A stretch of 64,000 nt of DNA from Forficula auricularia (Eukaryota > Arthropoda > Insecta > Dermaptera > Forficulidae): the NCBI GenBank assembly GCA_024734495.1, contig JALMQS010000153.1, positions 15,406,174 to 15,470,173 on the forward strand. Direction: 5' to 3'. The position numbers and the translations under genes are program-made. Numbering within the stretch: position 1 is the first letter of the stretch; every line of letters starts with the position of its first letter. Positions 50,301 through 53,421 of this stretch are shown one piece after another. The notes beneath the pieces were generated by a model. That model saw only the letters and a program-made list of their open reading frames with translations. It had not been told where the DNA came from and made no database searches.

Positions 50301-52650
50301 GATTAACTAGTTAGTAGAGCAGTATCAAAATGACAAAGCTAGAAATACCAAAAAAATATTTTCTATTTAAAATCTTCAAATCTAAAGTACCTACCTTTAA
50401 ATTCACTTTACAATAACTCAATTGAATTATTATTATTATTATTATTATTATAATTGTCAAATAACATTTAAAAAATATTGGTAAACATTAGTTTTGAATT
50501 TGTTTAATAGAAAATCATTATGGTGTATTTGTTTTTGATCAAGCTGTAGTTTTAAACGTTTCCTAGATTTTCCATTTAATTGTCAATTTCAATAGTCATT
50601 CATATTATCAAATTGTCTATTTATTGAAAACGAAAACTAGAACAACAATTATTCTAAACTTTTAATAGATTAAATAATTCAGTGAATTATTTAATTGGAA
50701 GATAATTATTATAAATTACAGAATTTACATCTAATTACATCTAATTTACAATTATTATTTATAATTAAATTAATAAGTTGTAGGGAAATAAGGATAATAG
50801 CTTATGCAAATAATTTATATTTTTTTGCCAACGTTTCGTCAACTTTGTTAACTTCCTCGGGGATCTAAAAAATGAAAGACTTCAATTAGTACATGTTATA
50901 ACAATTTCAAATCAAAATCAAACTTTGATCTCAAACCACCTCAGTACATACAAAAACAAATCAACACATACAAAAACCCATTTTAAATACCAAATTAACT
51001 TCTTTGCATATTTTTCAGTGTATCTCAATATTCATTCTTAGCAAACACATAAGGCCAGACATCAAATAGATTTAAAATATTTTCCTATTTAAATGATGAC
51101 TGGCCTTATGTATTTGCTAAGAATGAATAAAATGGAATAGAATGGATAAAATGACAAATATGCAAAGAAGTTAATTTGTTTCGTATGTAAAATGAGTTTT
51201 TTGTATGTGTTGATTTGTTTTTGTATGTATTGAGGTGGCTTGAGATCAAAGTTTGTTTTTGATTTGAAATTGTTATAACATGTACTACGAGGATAAGTCA
51301 AAAATTACCTACACTTTTCGTTCTACAACTTTATTAAACTAAGATAGGAGGCGGCCGCATGCACATGCGTTGAGTTGGCGCGTCTGTGGTCACGTGTGCG
51401 GAATTTAATCACGATCGCGTCAGTTGACGTCTAGCTACAACAGCATAAACATGTCAGCCCCGCTATCAGATTGTACCAAAGAGGAGCAACGAGGAGTGGT
51501 CAGAGGGTGTGAAAGGTGCTGAAATTCACCGGAGACTTTTGTCACAATACGGGGAAAGTGCTTTATCCCGTAAAAGCGTTTTTTATGGATCGAAATGTTT
51601 AAAAGTGGCCGAACGAGCGTAACACAAAAATAGGGAGCTGGGCGATCGTCAACTTTGAGACGCTTTGAGACCCTGGAACACCCTCCCTACAGCCCAGATC
51701 TCGCTCCCTCAGACTTTCATCTCTTTGGACCGCTCAAGGAAGCTTTGACAGGTCGTCGATTTGCCTCAGATATGGACGTTCGGGATGCGGTTGATTGCAC
51801 AAGTTGATTTTGAGAAAAAAACTCAATCTTTCTTTCTCAAATAGATACTCAATTCTTTACATAAATCTGCCTTCGCATTGGTCCGATGCTGAATCTTTAT
51901 TTCAGTTAAGCATTAATTTTTACTATTCCAATCGAGTTGAATGGAGTGAAAATAATTGGCTTTCCTTATATATTGCATAAAGATAAGAGTAAATACATAT
52001 TATATTTAATATTGATTTACTATGAGGCTTCATAACCAACCGAAAACCTTCTACCAGGAAGGCATCCGGAAGCTTGTGGCTCGCTGGACCAAGTGCATTG
52101 CTAAAGGTGGAGAATATATCGAAAAATAATCTATCTGTTGTACACCTATCTTAGTTTAATAAAGTTGTAGAACGAAAAGTCTAAGTCATTTTTGACTTAT
52201 CCTCGTAATTAAGGTCTTTCATTTTTTAGAGCCCTGAAGAAGTCAACAAAGTTGATGAAACGTTTGCAAAAAAAAAAAAAAAAAAATTATTTTCATAAGC
52301 TCTTGTCCTTATTTCCCTACAACAACTTATTAATTTAATCAATGGACATATATAATCAAAATAATTATAATTAAAGTGAATAAAAATAATTACATTTATT
52401 ATAAAAGGTATTTGTAAGTAGAGAATAAATTGATTTCTGGCTTATAGAATGCTTACCGGGCTCTGGCCGATGAGATGTAATGGGCCGGGGTGGGTGCAGG
52501 TGCGGGGGTGGGCTCGGCAGGTTCCCTCGCATCCGACCCTCCAGGGCTAAGTGGAGATCTTGGGGACTCCAGGGGCGAACTAACCGAACCCTCCAGCCGA
52601 CGAGGAGTAGACAGGGTTCCGTAGGGGGTAGGCTCACTCCAATCATCTTC
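17059..52650 (-). CDS. NACHT-LRR (NOD-like receptor-type) protein, 17-exon model, 5' end open
   Basis: A STAND-class NTPase, expected in the cytosol, that by family knowledge would bind ATP and oligomerise on sensing a signal. Exons, minus strand, 5' to 3': 52457-52650, 45131-45383, 39334-39447, 39088-39264, 37349-37681, 35824-35985, 33323-33976, 30834-31108, 30650-30761, 30374-30560, 28471-28707, 27297-27498, 23918-24191, 21787-21996, 20859-21112, 19718-19853, 17059-17367. They sum to 4083 nt, 1360 codons plus stop, all phases agreeing. Domains: Ser/Pro-rich N-terminus (1-64); NACHT with P-loop GHAGSGKTT (166-174) and Walker B LLFVLDGYDE (252-261); winged-helix/helical region with FLAA (514-517); leucine-rich repeats (about 630-1340) broken by Gly/Ser linkers. 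The sensor-1 position reads LITSVPS where most NACHT proteins have an arginine. No CARD, PYD or TIR domain is visible in the part present; the first exon(s) may be missing. Seen: motifs and splice sites. Inferred: an immune or stress-sensing role. Confidence 0.9.
17440..17470. repeat. fragment of the GTTGTCCTCTGCTTGATG repeat (intron)
   Basis: Matches the arm of the foldback at 56816-57185. A second, longer fragment with both orientations is at 17820-17950. Confidence 0.6.
18240..19400 (-). pseudogene. LINE (family B) reverse transcriptase, fragmented
   Basis: Minus-strand frame at 18925-19281 carries the reverse-transcriptase core: LLDLTKAFDRIKLEDII, then GVRQGDSLSPILFNLIMDKI and the catalytic YADDAVLIAD. 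A second frame at 18303-18551 gives the C-terminal region (DWVGIRKRESHVDRM, then GKPKKSW). Frameshifts and stops separate them, so it is dead. It sits in intron 16 of the NLR-like gene, in the same orientation. Confidence 0.88.
19718..19853 (-). CDS. NLR-like gene, exon 16
   Basis: Acceptor CATAATTTTAG at right, donor CAG|GTATGT at left, entry phase 2, exit phase 0. The frame reads LEEADRTLRQVGRSLKTCSL and continues SYLRANGLIVSDG, an LRR segment; it was too short to appear as a long open frame. Confidence 0.9.
20094..20813 (-). mobile_element. F2 MITE, copy b (intron 15)
   Basis: Complete copy of family F2 with ends TTAAGGTAGTTGTTAC and GCGAAACAACTACCTTAA. The minus strand at about 20515-20625 keeps the coding-like segment SDKVHYKGRFIKHKVLNKRL and then KAVATMDEAKK. 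Confidence 0.87.
20859..21112 (-). CDS. NLR-like gene, exon 15
   Basis: Acceptor GTTATTTTTAG, donor TCAG|GTTTGT, entry phase 0, exit phase 2. Contains LRR signature LSDLDLSLD, then a Gly/Ser insert (KASGSSGGSGAGRVGP), then a second LRR ending LQSLRISHWHI. Confidence 0.92.
21235..21560. repeat. fragments of foldback-type repeats (intron 14)
   Basis: Includes AAAGAGGTTGTCCTCTGTTT and the CCTTCATCATCAGTCTTTTT block of the foldback at 56816-57185, followed by a CAACGTTTCGGAGGCTTATT block with CTTCTTCTTCAGG of the 'CCGAAACGTCGG' repeat type. Confidence 0.6.
21787..21996 (-). CDS. NLR-like gene, exon 14
   Basis: Acceptor TTTGTGTTCCAG, donor TTTCAG|GTTTAT, phase 0 both ends, 70 codons. Two LRR-type strands (VRDLVLTNCRLHLTF and VIFLRLGGFQ). 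Confidence 0.92.
22100..22150. repeat. hAT-type terminal fragment (intron 13)
   Basis: CTCAGTGGCGTGTATACACG followed by a G run and AGGGCCCCTAC resembles the left end of the element at 38582-38838. The matching right end was not located. Confidence 0.4.
22847..22925. repeat. LTR fragment of the Gypsy family (intron 13)
   Basis: TTAGAATGTATTTATTTATA followed by CAAAACCATAACATCCTTGT and CATGGCAACACA match the LTR piece at 32862-32940 in the same plus orientation, and a reversed copy at 32145-32206. Confidence 0.65.
23021..23514 (+). pseudogene. Ty3/Gypsy pol fragment (RNase H end and integrase zinc finger)
   Basis: A frame of 91 codons starts MFEADLLSRKV, the usual end of the RNase H domain of Gypsy pol, and continues through an acidic linker. 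After a frameshift near 23290 a second frame reads VLIPYKLRNFILKIHLSHQG, then VLYWPGMNRDIEKLV and CEICNEY, the HHCC zinc finger at the start of integrase. The integrase catalytic core is absent. A minus-strand relative is at 32261-32830. Confidence 0.82.
23918..24191 (-). CDS. NLR-like gene, exon 13
   Basis: Acceptor GATTTTTTTTCAG, donor GAG|GTAAAA, entry phase 2, exit phase 0. Contains three LRR-type strands: LDALRLEGGTRL, LQLLDLSSQRLVL and LRLLSLDGWTFRI, spaced about 28-30 residues apart as in ribonuclease-inhibitor-type repeats of NLRs. Confidence 0.93.
24325..24610. mobile_element. nested hairpin/foldback element (intron 12)
   Basis: The outer arms GGCTTCTAAAAAGTACAAAA and TTTTGTACTTTTTAGAAGCG are inverted. 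Inside lie an imperfect hairpin (24356-24460; GTAATACTTAATCAAAAAGT against ACTTTTTGATTAAG...) and an adjoining perfect hairpin (24462-24542). The segment GTTTCACCTAGAACCGACAC after it is the reverse of a piece at 60470-60495. Confidence 0.8.
24462..24542. repeat. perfect 36-bp stem hairpin
   Basis: Arm TAACTTATGAGGAGAATTTT plus CTAGGTTAGGTTTCAC is followed by a 9-nt loop ACACTTTTT and its exact reverse complement. No mismatch across 36 bp, which implies recent origin or maintenance. Confidence 0.9.
24933..25451 (+). mobile_element. Tc1/mariner-like MITE with transposase remnant, copy 2
   Basis: Flanked by TA on both sides; ends CACTACGGTGCAAAAAAATC and GATTTTTTTGCACCGTAGTG are perfect inverted repeats. 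Plus-strand frame at 25260-25400 starts MDISEV, has an in-frame stop (TAA), then AVQIVWLINQGLSQRQVSST and LAISRCSVNVW, a helix-turn-helix DNA-binding domain. The DDE catalytic domain is missing. Confidence 0.88.
25608..26264 (-). mobile_element. hAT element, internally deleted
   Basis: Ends CAGGGGTGGCCAAGCTACTT and the inverted GCAGGTTGGCCACTTCTG, with an exact 8-bp duplication gtctaaga on both sides (25600-25607 and 26265-26272). The minus strand around 25770-25910 encodes a remnant resembling the C-terminal part of a hAT transposase (FVKSKHRSVLTNQHLKKLL). Non-autonomous now. Confidence 0.88.
26594..27121 (-). pseudogene. LINE (family B-like) ORF2 C-terminus
   Basis: A 175-codon open frame ending in a stop, with the region after the reverse-transcriptase core: NRKLLLKTYVWSIAMYGCET, WTIREAERKRLDAFEMWCYR, RMMNIKWMDKITNEEVL and the GRGRPRLEYF motif. 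The upstream catalytic part is missing, as in a 5'-truncated LINE. It lies in intron 12 of the NLR-like gene. A decayed relative covers 29056-29600. Confidence 0.88.
27297..27498 (-). CDS. NLR-like gene, exon 12
   Basis: Acceptor TTGTTCTTTAG, donor TCAAA|GTAAGT, entry phase 1, exit phase 2. The phase-consistent frame starts GYGSYGSAGTSGCSADGK, then a His-rich stretch (CDPHAHAGSGFHD), and ends with an LRR strand CKLRSLNVSK that continues into exon 13. The 63-codon frame beginning with an ATG at the same place is out of phase and is a shadow. Confidence 0.87.
27570..28306 (+). mobile_element. F2 MITE, copy c (intron 11)
   Basis: Ends TTAAGTTAGTTGTTTCGCG and GCGGAACAACTCCCTCAA. It shares both outer thirds with the other F2 copies, but the centre (about 27730-27930) is a different sequence, so the conserved coding-like segment is absent here. 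Confidence 0.82.
28471..28707 (-). CDS. NLR-like gene, exon 11 (Ser/Gly/Pro-rich linker)
   Basis: Acceptor GATTTTTATTTAG, donor TTCTAG|GTAATT, entry and exit phase 1. It encodes 79 residues with low-complexity composition (GSGSGGSSGGVSTLQHPATT, ASLSSSSVSPKASSSSYSYF). No LRR consensus: it is a flexible insert in the middle of the repeat domain. Phase symmetry means it could be skipped without a frameshift. Confidence 0.85.
28847..29053. mobile_element. Harbinger-type MITE, copy 2
   Basis: Almost the whole element is an imperfect palindrome: it begins GGGCCAGTTGTATGTCGG and ends ACAACTGGCCC, with TAA duplicated at 28844-28846 and 29054-29056. The centre GATGACACGCACTTGCATC forms the loop region. 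No coding potential. Confidence 0.88.
29056..29600 (-). pseudogene. decayed LINE (family B-like) 3' end
   Basis: Nucleotide blocks parallel to 26594-27121 (tail GACTGGTTTGACGCGACCAC, later TTCTGTAGCACGACAATTCG and GCCATGAACGGAAATG on the minus strand) with many indels. No frame is open. Confidence 0.7.
30374..30560 (-). CDS. NLR-like gene, exon 10
   Basis: Acceptor TTCTTACTTTCAAG, donor GTTG|GTAAGC, entry phase 0, exit phase 1. LRR strands VTVLHLPHLGCGREGLRAVA and LVALNLAGSWG are followed by the start of the Ser-rich linker (DDPPSSSGVSV). Confidence 0.93.
30650..30761 (-). CDS. NLR-like gene, exon 9
   Basis: A 112-nt exon: acceptor TTTAATTCTTTGACAG, donor CAG|GTAAAG, entry phase 2, exit phase 0. 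Reads FQSLVEALCESLSRGK and SLSKLVLDLNLGTSQ, one complete LRR unit. Confidence 0.9.
30834..31108 (-). CDS. NLR-like gene, exon 8
   Basis: Acceptor CTAAAATAG (weak pyrimidine tract), donor GATCG|GTAATT, entry phase 0, exit phase 2. Starts MLRSESCALESLELVFQLD, with RNVRVSSLLG and LHGFELVITCLEDG; first part of the LRR domain. The ATG is internal, not a start. Confidence 0.88.
31440..31506. repeat. hAT-type end fragment (intron 7)
   Basis: GGGGGCCCCCCCTCCCTTAG then GGTTGAGAACCACTG, the typical end of hAT elements (reverse complement CAGTGGTTCTCAACC). It abuts another hAT-like element. Confidence 0.5.
31511..31839. mobile_element. hAT-like MITE (intron 7)
   Basis: Ends CTGGTGTTCCGCAAAGTGTG and the inverted AAGTTTGCGTAACACTAG, flanked by similar tctaaa motifs (TGATCTAAA before, GTCTAAA after). 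No transposase frame. Imperfect duplication, so an old insertion. Confidence 0.65.
32145..33000 (-). mobile_element. Ty3/Gypsy remnant: LTR, primer-binding site, integrase fragment
   Basis: On the minus strand: an LTR end ..AAATTTAACA (32862 and above) is followed at once by TGGTGTCAGAAGTGGGATTC (32861 down to about 32832), a primer-binding site complementary to a tRNA 3' end that looks like tRNA-Leu, including the CCA. Then comes integrase zinc-finger coding (IPYKLRNFI..., RLSHHGIEA, LYWPGMNRDIEKLVSSCEIC, at 32261-32750, frames broken). gag, protease and reverse transcriptase are missing. A reversed LTR piece lies at 32145-32206, so the copy has been rearranged. Confidence 0.8.
33037..33202. 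mobile_element. 155-bp MITE, 8-bp TSD family (copy 2)
   Basis: Ends CGAGGGGTGATCCGTGACC and GCGGCTCACCCCTCG, internal blocks as in copy 1 but in the opposite orientation. No clear duplication at the flanks, so an older or rearranged copy. Lies in intron 7, about 130 bp from the donor-side end? No: it lies below exon 7, 120 bp from its 3' edge at 33323. Confidence 0.8.
33323..33976 (-). CDS. NLR-like gene, exon 7 (winged-helix and helical domain)
   Basis: Largest exon, 218 codons: acceptor CATTATTTCAG, donor GCTCAG|GTAATA, phase 0 both ends. Reads CKKLLAEFGRLALACVKQDR and YQYTDQEL (end of the winged helix in NLRs), a Gly/Ser-rich loop of about 45 residues, then TLLLPTFAEFLAAYYISS, matching the 'F.HltfQEFLAA' signature of NLRs, and LRFLMGLLGRKAHLVLDKL. 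A second Gly-rich run (GAPGGGGGGAGSPAP) precedes the LRRs. Confidence 0.94.
35824..35985 (-). CDS. NLR-like gene, exon 6
   Basis: Acceptor CTTATTATTTTTAG, donor CCG|GTGAGT, phase 0, 54 codons. VLAPVACAPLGWLLLCVLYE then LPESTLDLHQSLFKCMIRRS is the NLR pattern after NACHT (P-x-x-C-W/L..., then LPxTLxxLYxxF-like). Confidence 0.93.
36418..36650 (-). repeat. LINE (family A) 3' fragment (intron 5)
   Basis: Minus-strand similarity to the 3' end of family A (tail TTGCACCTTTTTGGTACAAC, upstream ATCCCTATGTCTTCTAAGG). Degenerate. Confidence 0.65.
36700..37305. mobile_element. large foldback element carrying the Harbinger MITE
   Basis: Left arm around 36707-36815 (GGCTGTTTCAGGAGGAATAG and onward through TAACATGTGTTCAATTTTTA) is mirrored at about 37190-37303 (..CTATTCCTCCTGAAACACCC). 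The 3-bp-TSD MITE at 37007-37156 sits in its centre. Confidence 0.78.
37007..37156. mobile_element. Harbinger-type MITE, copy 3 (intron 5)
   Basis: Ends GGGCCGGTTGTATGTCGCAA and the inverted TTGCGACATACAACCGGCCC, flanked by TGA on both sides. Shares the GATGGCCAATCAGATGACAG core with copies 1 and 2. Flanking this, ACAGCTGAGTTCAATGC (about 36800) and its inverse near 37195, plus the TAGTATAGACGAATTGCAAT block, form a larger palindrome of about 600 bp (36700-37300). Confidence 0.85.
37349..37681 (-). CDS. NLR-like gene, exon 5 (Walker B, sensor region)
   Basis: Acceptor TTTTGTTTTTTCTAG, donor CACAG|GTACAT, phase 0, 111 codons. Begins QLEDRLLFVLDGYDEA, the extended Walker B of NACHT ATPases (acidic residues D257, D260, E261 of the model). 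Continues to RLFPEARVLITSVPSARALA, the sensor-1 strand, with Val where Arg is usual, then GLARDHVENLVSDYF, the NLR helical segment following the sensor. Confidence 0.95.
38459..38890. mobile_element. 155-bp MITE (copy 3) split by a hAT-like insert
   Basis: Left part from CGAGGGGGGCGAACCGCGAC, right part to CAGTTCACCCCTC; tgagaac flanks both sides. The MITE sequence is interrupted at 38582-38838. It also sits inside a repeat (ATATTGCGATATCAGAGG ... GACCCGCAATATATT) related to the foldback at about 49065-49790. Confidence 0.85.
38582..38838. mobile_element. hAT-like element nested in the MITE
   Basis: Flanked by an exact 8-bp duplication cacataat (38574-38581 and 38839-38846). Ends CATGGGATGGGCGTAGTTAG and the inverted CTTAACTACACCAAAG are imperfectly matched around the GTAGTTA core. 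257 bp, no coding frame of note. Confidence 0.85.
39088..39264 (-). CDS. NLR-like gene, exon 4
   Basis: Acceptor CAATAATTTTTTAG, donor TTGAG|GTAATT, phase 0, 59 codons. GGPAIQLALFVPLRELRGSS is the NACHT strand ('fyl.lRel') between Walker A and B, followed by LVHYIGKELLPKTAFG. Follows exon 3 after an intron of only 69 bp. Confidence 0.94.
39334..39447 (-). CDS. NLR-like gene, exon 3 (Walker A)
   Basis: Acceptor AACTTTTCAG, donor CACAG|GTAGTT, phase 0, 38 codons. Reads RRVLLTGHAGSGKTTLALRL and LHDWATAQ: the nucleotide-binding P-loop with lysine at about residue 172 and the downstream aromatic W typical of NACHT proteins. Confidence 0.96.
39917..40615 (-). pseudogene. LINE (family A) ORF2 C-terminus, best-preserved copy
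   Basis: Minus-strand frame open for about 200 codons and ending in a stop: DKVLGVSLGSDLSWNDHI, then LYKAQIRPCLEYCSHLWRGS, then QRRAIRLIGDPTLTD and FIPMTSRDWNSLPPTVFPAT. This is the region after the reverse-transcriptase core of a Jockey/I/CR1-like element; the clade is not certain. The 3' tail reads GTACCTTCTTGGTGCAACTT followed by an A/T run. The frame upstream of 40615 belongs to the host repeat, so the element is 5'-truncated there. Confidence 0.88.
40981..41240 (-). mobile_element. SINE S1, copy 2
   Basis: Exact 10-bp duplication ataagtgtat at 40971-40980 and 41241-41250. Minus-strand head has B box CTGGTTCGAGACTGAG; the 3' end is GCACTTGAAAGAAGAAGAA. Inserted in the foldback arm. Confidence 0.9.
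42175..42287 (-). repeat. inverted single copy of the 295-bp repeat segment
   Basis: GGTAATCTTAAAAAATAAAA and TATTTCCGGTTGAATC, through TTGTTCTTAAAATCTTAAC, are the reverse complement of the 61110-61232 part of the tandem repeat near 61 kb. Confidence 0.7.
42585..42612. repeat. (TA)n microsatellite
   Basis: About 14 AT repeats ending in a run of G. Confidence 0.85.
43050..43214 (+). mobile_element. 5'-truncated LINE 3' end with 14-bp TSD
   Basis: Flanked by the exact 14-bp duplication aaacttaaaaggtt (43036-43049 and 43215-43228). Encodes GRPRMRWRDNIQKDLRVLGV and then RWRQIVHEAKIHNGL followed by a stop, the very C-terminus of a non-LTR ORF2, then a GTAAGTAAGTAA microsatellite tail. Only 165 bp, extreme 5' truncation. 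Confidence 0.9.
43843..45087. mobile_element. GC-rich MITE with F2 insert, next to exon 2
   Basis: Ends AAGCCAGGTTTAGACATTCG and the inverted CGAATGTGTAAACCTGGCTT. The interior (44700-45080) is unusually GC-rich with repeated CCTCGCC/GGCGAGGC motifs in both orientations. A complete F2 MITE interrupts it at 43945-44644. Its right end is only about 45 bp from the donor site of exon 2 of the NLR-like gene. Confidence 0.8.
43945..44644 (+). mobile_element. F2 MITE, copy d (nested)
   Basis: Ends TTAAGGTAGTTGTTTCGCG and TGAACAACTACCTTAA. Carries the family's coding-like segment in the open state: an ATG at 44136 starts MSDKVHYKGRFIKQKVLIKR, followed by LKAVATMAEGKKVKKS; the frame runs to about 44340. 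Confidence 0.88.
45131..45383 (-). CDS. NLR-like gene, exon 2
   Basis: GC-rich exon starting after GTGTTTGTGAAGCAG (two acceptors 3 bp apart, AAG and CAG, both in frame). Entry phase 2, exit phase 0. Reads SGGGGGSPEKQDPLARLVRF, LRAFYRELAAREAA, a Pro-rich stretch, LQLIVPTGLAAADMVHE and GLEHVFAPV, the last resembling the 'L.xLF.P' lead into NACHT. Two donors are possible: CCCCC|GTCAGG (used here) or AGG|GTCAGC 6 bp further on (exon end 45125); both keep the frame. Confidence 0.85.
45463..45618. mobile_element. 155-bp MITE, 8-bp TSD family (copy 4)
   Basis: Exact 8-bp duplication aaattact (45455-45462 and 45619-45626). Ends CGAGGGATAAACCGCGACC and CGCGGTTCACCCCTTG. It begins 80 bp upstream of exon 2, in intron 1. 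Confidence 0.88.
46781..47319 (+). mobile_element. F1 MITE, full length (intron 1)
   Basis: About 540 bp, ends TTAAGGAGGTTCTTTCGAG and GTGAAAGAACTACCTTAA. Preceded by the same approximately 60-bp sequence as the copy at 15458. Confidence 0.86.
47600..47795 (+). repeat. LINE (family A) 3' fragment (intron 1)
   Basis: ATATCTAGAGACTGGAACTC and CTTCAATCTTTCAAGACTCG, ending in GAGGTTGTACCTTTTTGGTG, match the family A 3' end; frames are broken. Confidence 0.75.
47807..47964. mobile_element. 155-bp MITE, 8-bp TSD family (copy 5)
   Basis: Exact 8-bp duplication attatagg (47799-47806 and 47965-47972). Ends CGAGGGGTGAACCGCGACC and CGCGGTTCACCCCTCG are perfect inverted repeats over 15 bp, the cleanest copy in the window. 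Confidence 0.92.
49065..49795. mobile_element. foldback element carrying SINE S1 (intron 1)
   Basis: Left arm TTATCAAGATAAGAATTTTT through ATATTGCACATCAGAGG and CTCAGGAGTTGAACCTGAG; right arm mirrored, CTCAGGTTGAACTGCTGAGG through ATATGCAATATAAAATTATT and on to TTATCTTGATTTATTTGG after the SINE. Centre GCATTTTCCGTTCGAGTTGA. Confidence 0.8.
49440..49734 (-). mobile_element. SINE S1, copy 3
   Basis: Exact 10-bp duplication atcttagatt (49430-49439 and 49735-49744). Full head on the minus strand with A-box-like GTAAGTGGCTAGAGTG and B box TGGTTCGAGACTGAG; 3' end GGCACTTAAAAGAAGAAGAA. Lies in the right arm of the foldback. Confidence 0.92.
50150..50280 (+). repeat. LINE (family A) 3' tail (intron 1)
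   Basis: CACTTGATCAACTTTCTCTT, GGTAATGCAAGGGTCTTTCG and AGATCATAGGGGCTG match the tail at about 10715-10800. Confidence 0.7.
50820..52275. mobile_element. foldback split by a mariner relic (intron 1)
   Basis: Arms: TTTTGCCAACGTTTCGTCAA ... GAAAGACTTCAATTAGTACATG at left and the mirror AATTAAGGTCTTTCATTTTT ... TTGATGAAACGTTTGCAAA at right; an inner palindrome of about 400 bp (centre near 51070, CATAAGGCCAGACATC and its inverse) precedes the mariner insertion. Confidence 0.78.
51288..52205 (+). pseudogene. mariner transposon relic
   Basis: Flanked by TA. Ends CGAGGATAAGTCAAAAATTA and the inverted GACTTATCCTCG, with further matching CTTTTCGTTCTACAAC and GTTGTAGAACGAAAAG. Plus-strand translation in several frames gives transposase pieces in the proper order: CTKEEQRGVVRG and GAEIHRRLLSQYGES (N-terminus), SPDLAPSDFHLFGPLKEAL (around the last catalytic Asp), then EGIRKLVARWTKCIAKGGEY (C-terminus). 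A foreign approximately 220-bp piece separates the last two, and the centre is deleted. Confidence 0.88.
52457..52650 (-). CDS. NLR-like gene, exon 1 of the model (true start unresolved)
   Basis: Acceptor GGTATTTTTCAG at right, donor CCCG|GTAAGC at left, exit phase 2. Encodes EDDWSEPTPYGTLSTPRRLE, a Ser/Pro-rich stretch (SSPLESPRSPLSPGGSD) and a PTPAPAPTPA run: probably disordered. The same frame stays open upstream to an ATG at 52750-52752 (MVTRKPKSVTYSYCETRP), so translation could begin there without splicing; the strong pyrimidine-CAG acceptor argues instead for an upstream exon not found here. Confidence 0.75.
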
Positions 52651-53204
52651 CTGAAAAATACCAGGAAACAAACCATTTAGTTTAAAAGGAGTTGAAGTTG
52701 GTCGTGTTTCACAGTAAGAGTAAGTTACCGATTTAGGTTTTCTTGTCACCATATCTATTATCTATCTATTATTTATAAAATTGAGGATTTCATAATAAAA
52801 CTTGAGCAAGATGCGAGGTAGCTTTCACAAAATTGAGTTTTGAATTCGATATATTTCGGGGGTGACTCCATCATCAGGAGTCAGAGAAAACTGATTATAA
52901 ATTCGAAAAATAATTTTACAAATATATTTTTTTTTTTAGAAATGTGGTGAGGGAAGGTAGGGGGAAGAGGAGAAAGTGTACTAAGTATTAATATTTTCAA
53001 CAAATGGAACAATTGAGTTTTTAACCAGCTGATGGGAAACTATACCTGCTATTATAAGAAGGAATGCGAAAGTACCTGAAAGTGTACAATTACCCTAATA
53101 TCAATATTCAATGTGCGAACAATAGAAGGAATGTTATTTTAATCCCAAAGGAGGTTTTGGGCCGTCAATAATGAAAATTATAAAATGTATAATATATAAG
53201 GTTT

Positions 53205-53352
53205 AGGGAACGAAGAAAAGATTTTTATATTATAGACAAAAGGATCAGCCGGGATTCGAACCCGGGATCTTCGCATGTGCGCTGCGATGCCTTTTATAAG
53301 AGCCTTAGCTCTTATCCTCTTGGCCACTGATCCCCAAGGCGTTTGGATATAG
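53205..53352 (-). mobile_element. tRNA-like SINE (family S2), copy 2, 17-bp TSD
   Basis: Flanked by an exact 17-bp duplication tataatatataaggttt-type (53188-53204 and 53353-53369). Positions 53242-53333 fold as a class II tRNA-like body: acceptor stem GGATCAG/CTGATCC perfect over 7 bp, T arm CCGGGTTCGAATCCCGG perfect, A box TGGCCAAGAGG, long variable arm. The expected anticodon arm is instead a 7-bp stem TAAGAGC/GCTCTTA around a 4-nt loop, so it is unlikely to be a working tRNA. The tail CTTTTGTCTATAATATAAAA then CTTCGTTCCCT is shared with copy 1. Confidence 0.9.
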
Positions 53353-53421
53353 TATAATATATAAGGTTTTTCAACGAAACATGTTATCTTTTATTTTTGT
53401 CCTACAACATACAAGATAGTA

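Noticed and set aside
53242..53333. Functional tRNA gene (minus strand)
   Set aside because: Acceptor and T arms are perfect, but the anticodon arm is not canonical and the whole unit is a retroposed insert with a 17-bp duplication and a non-tRNA tail.
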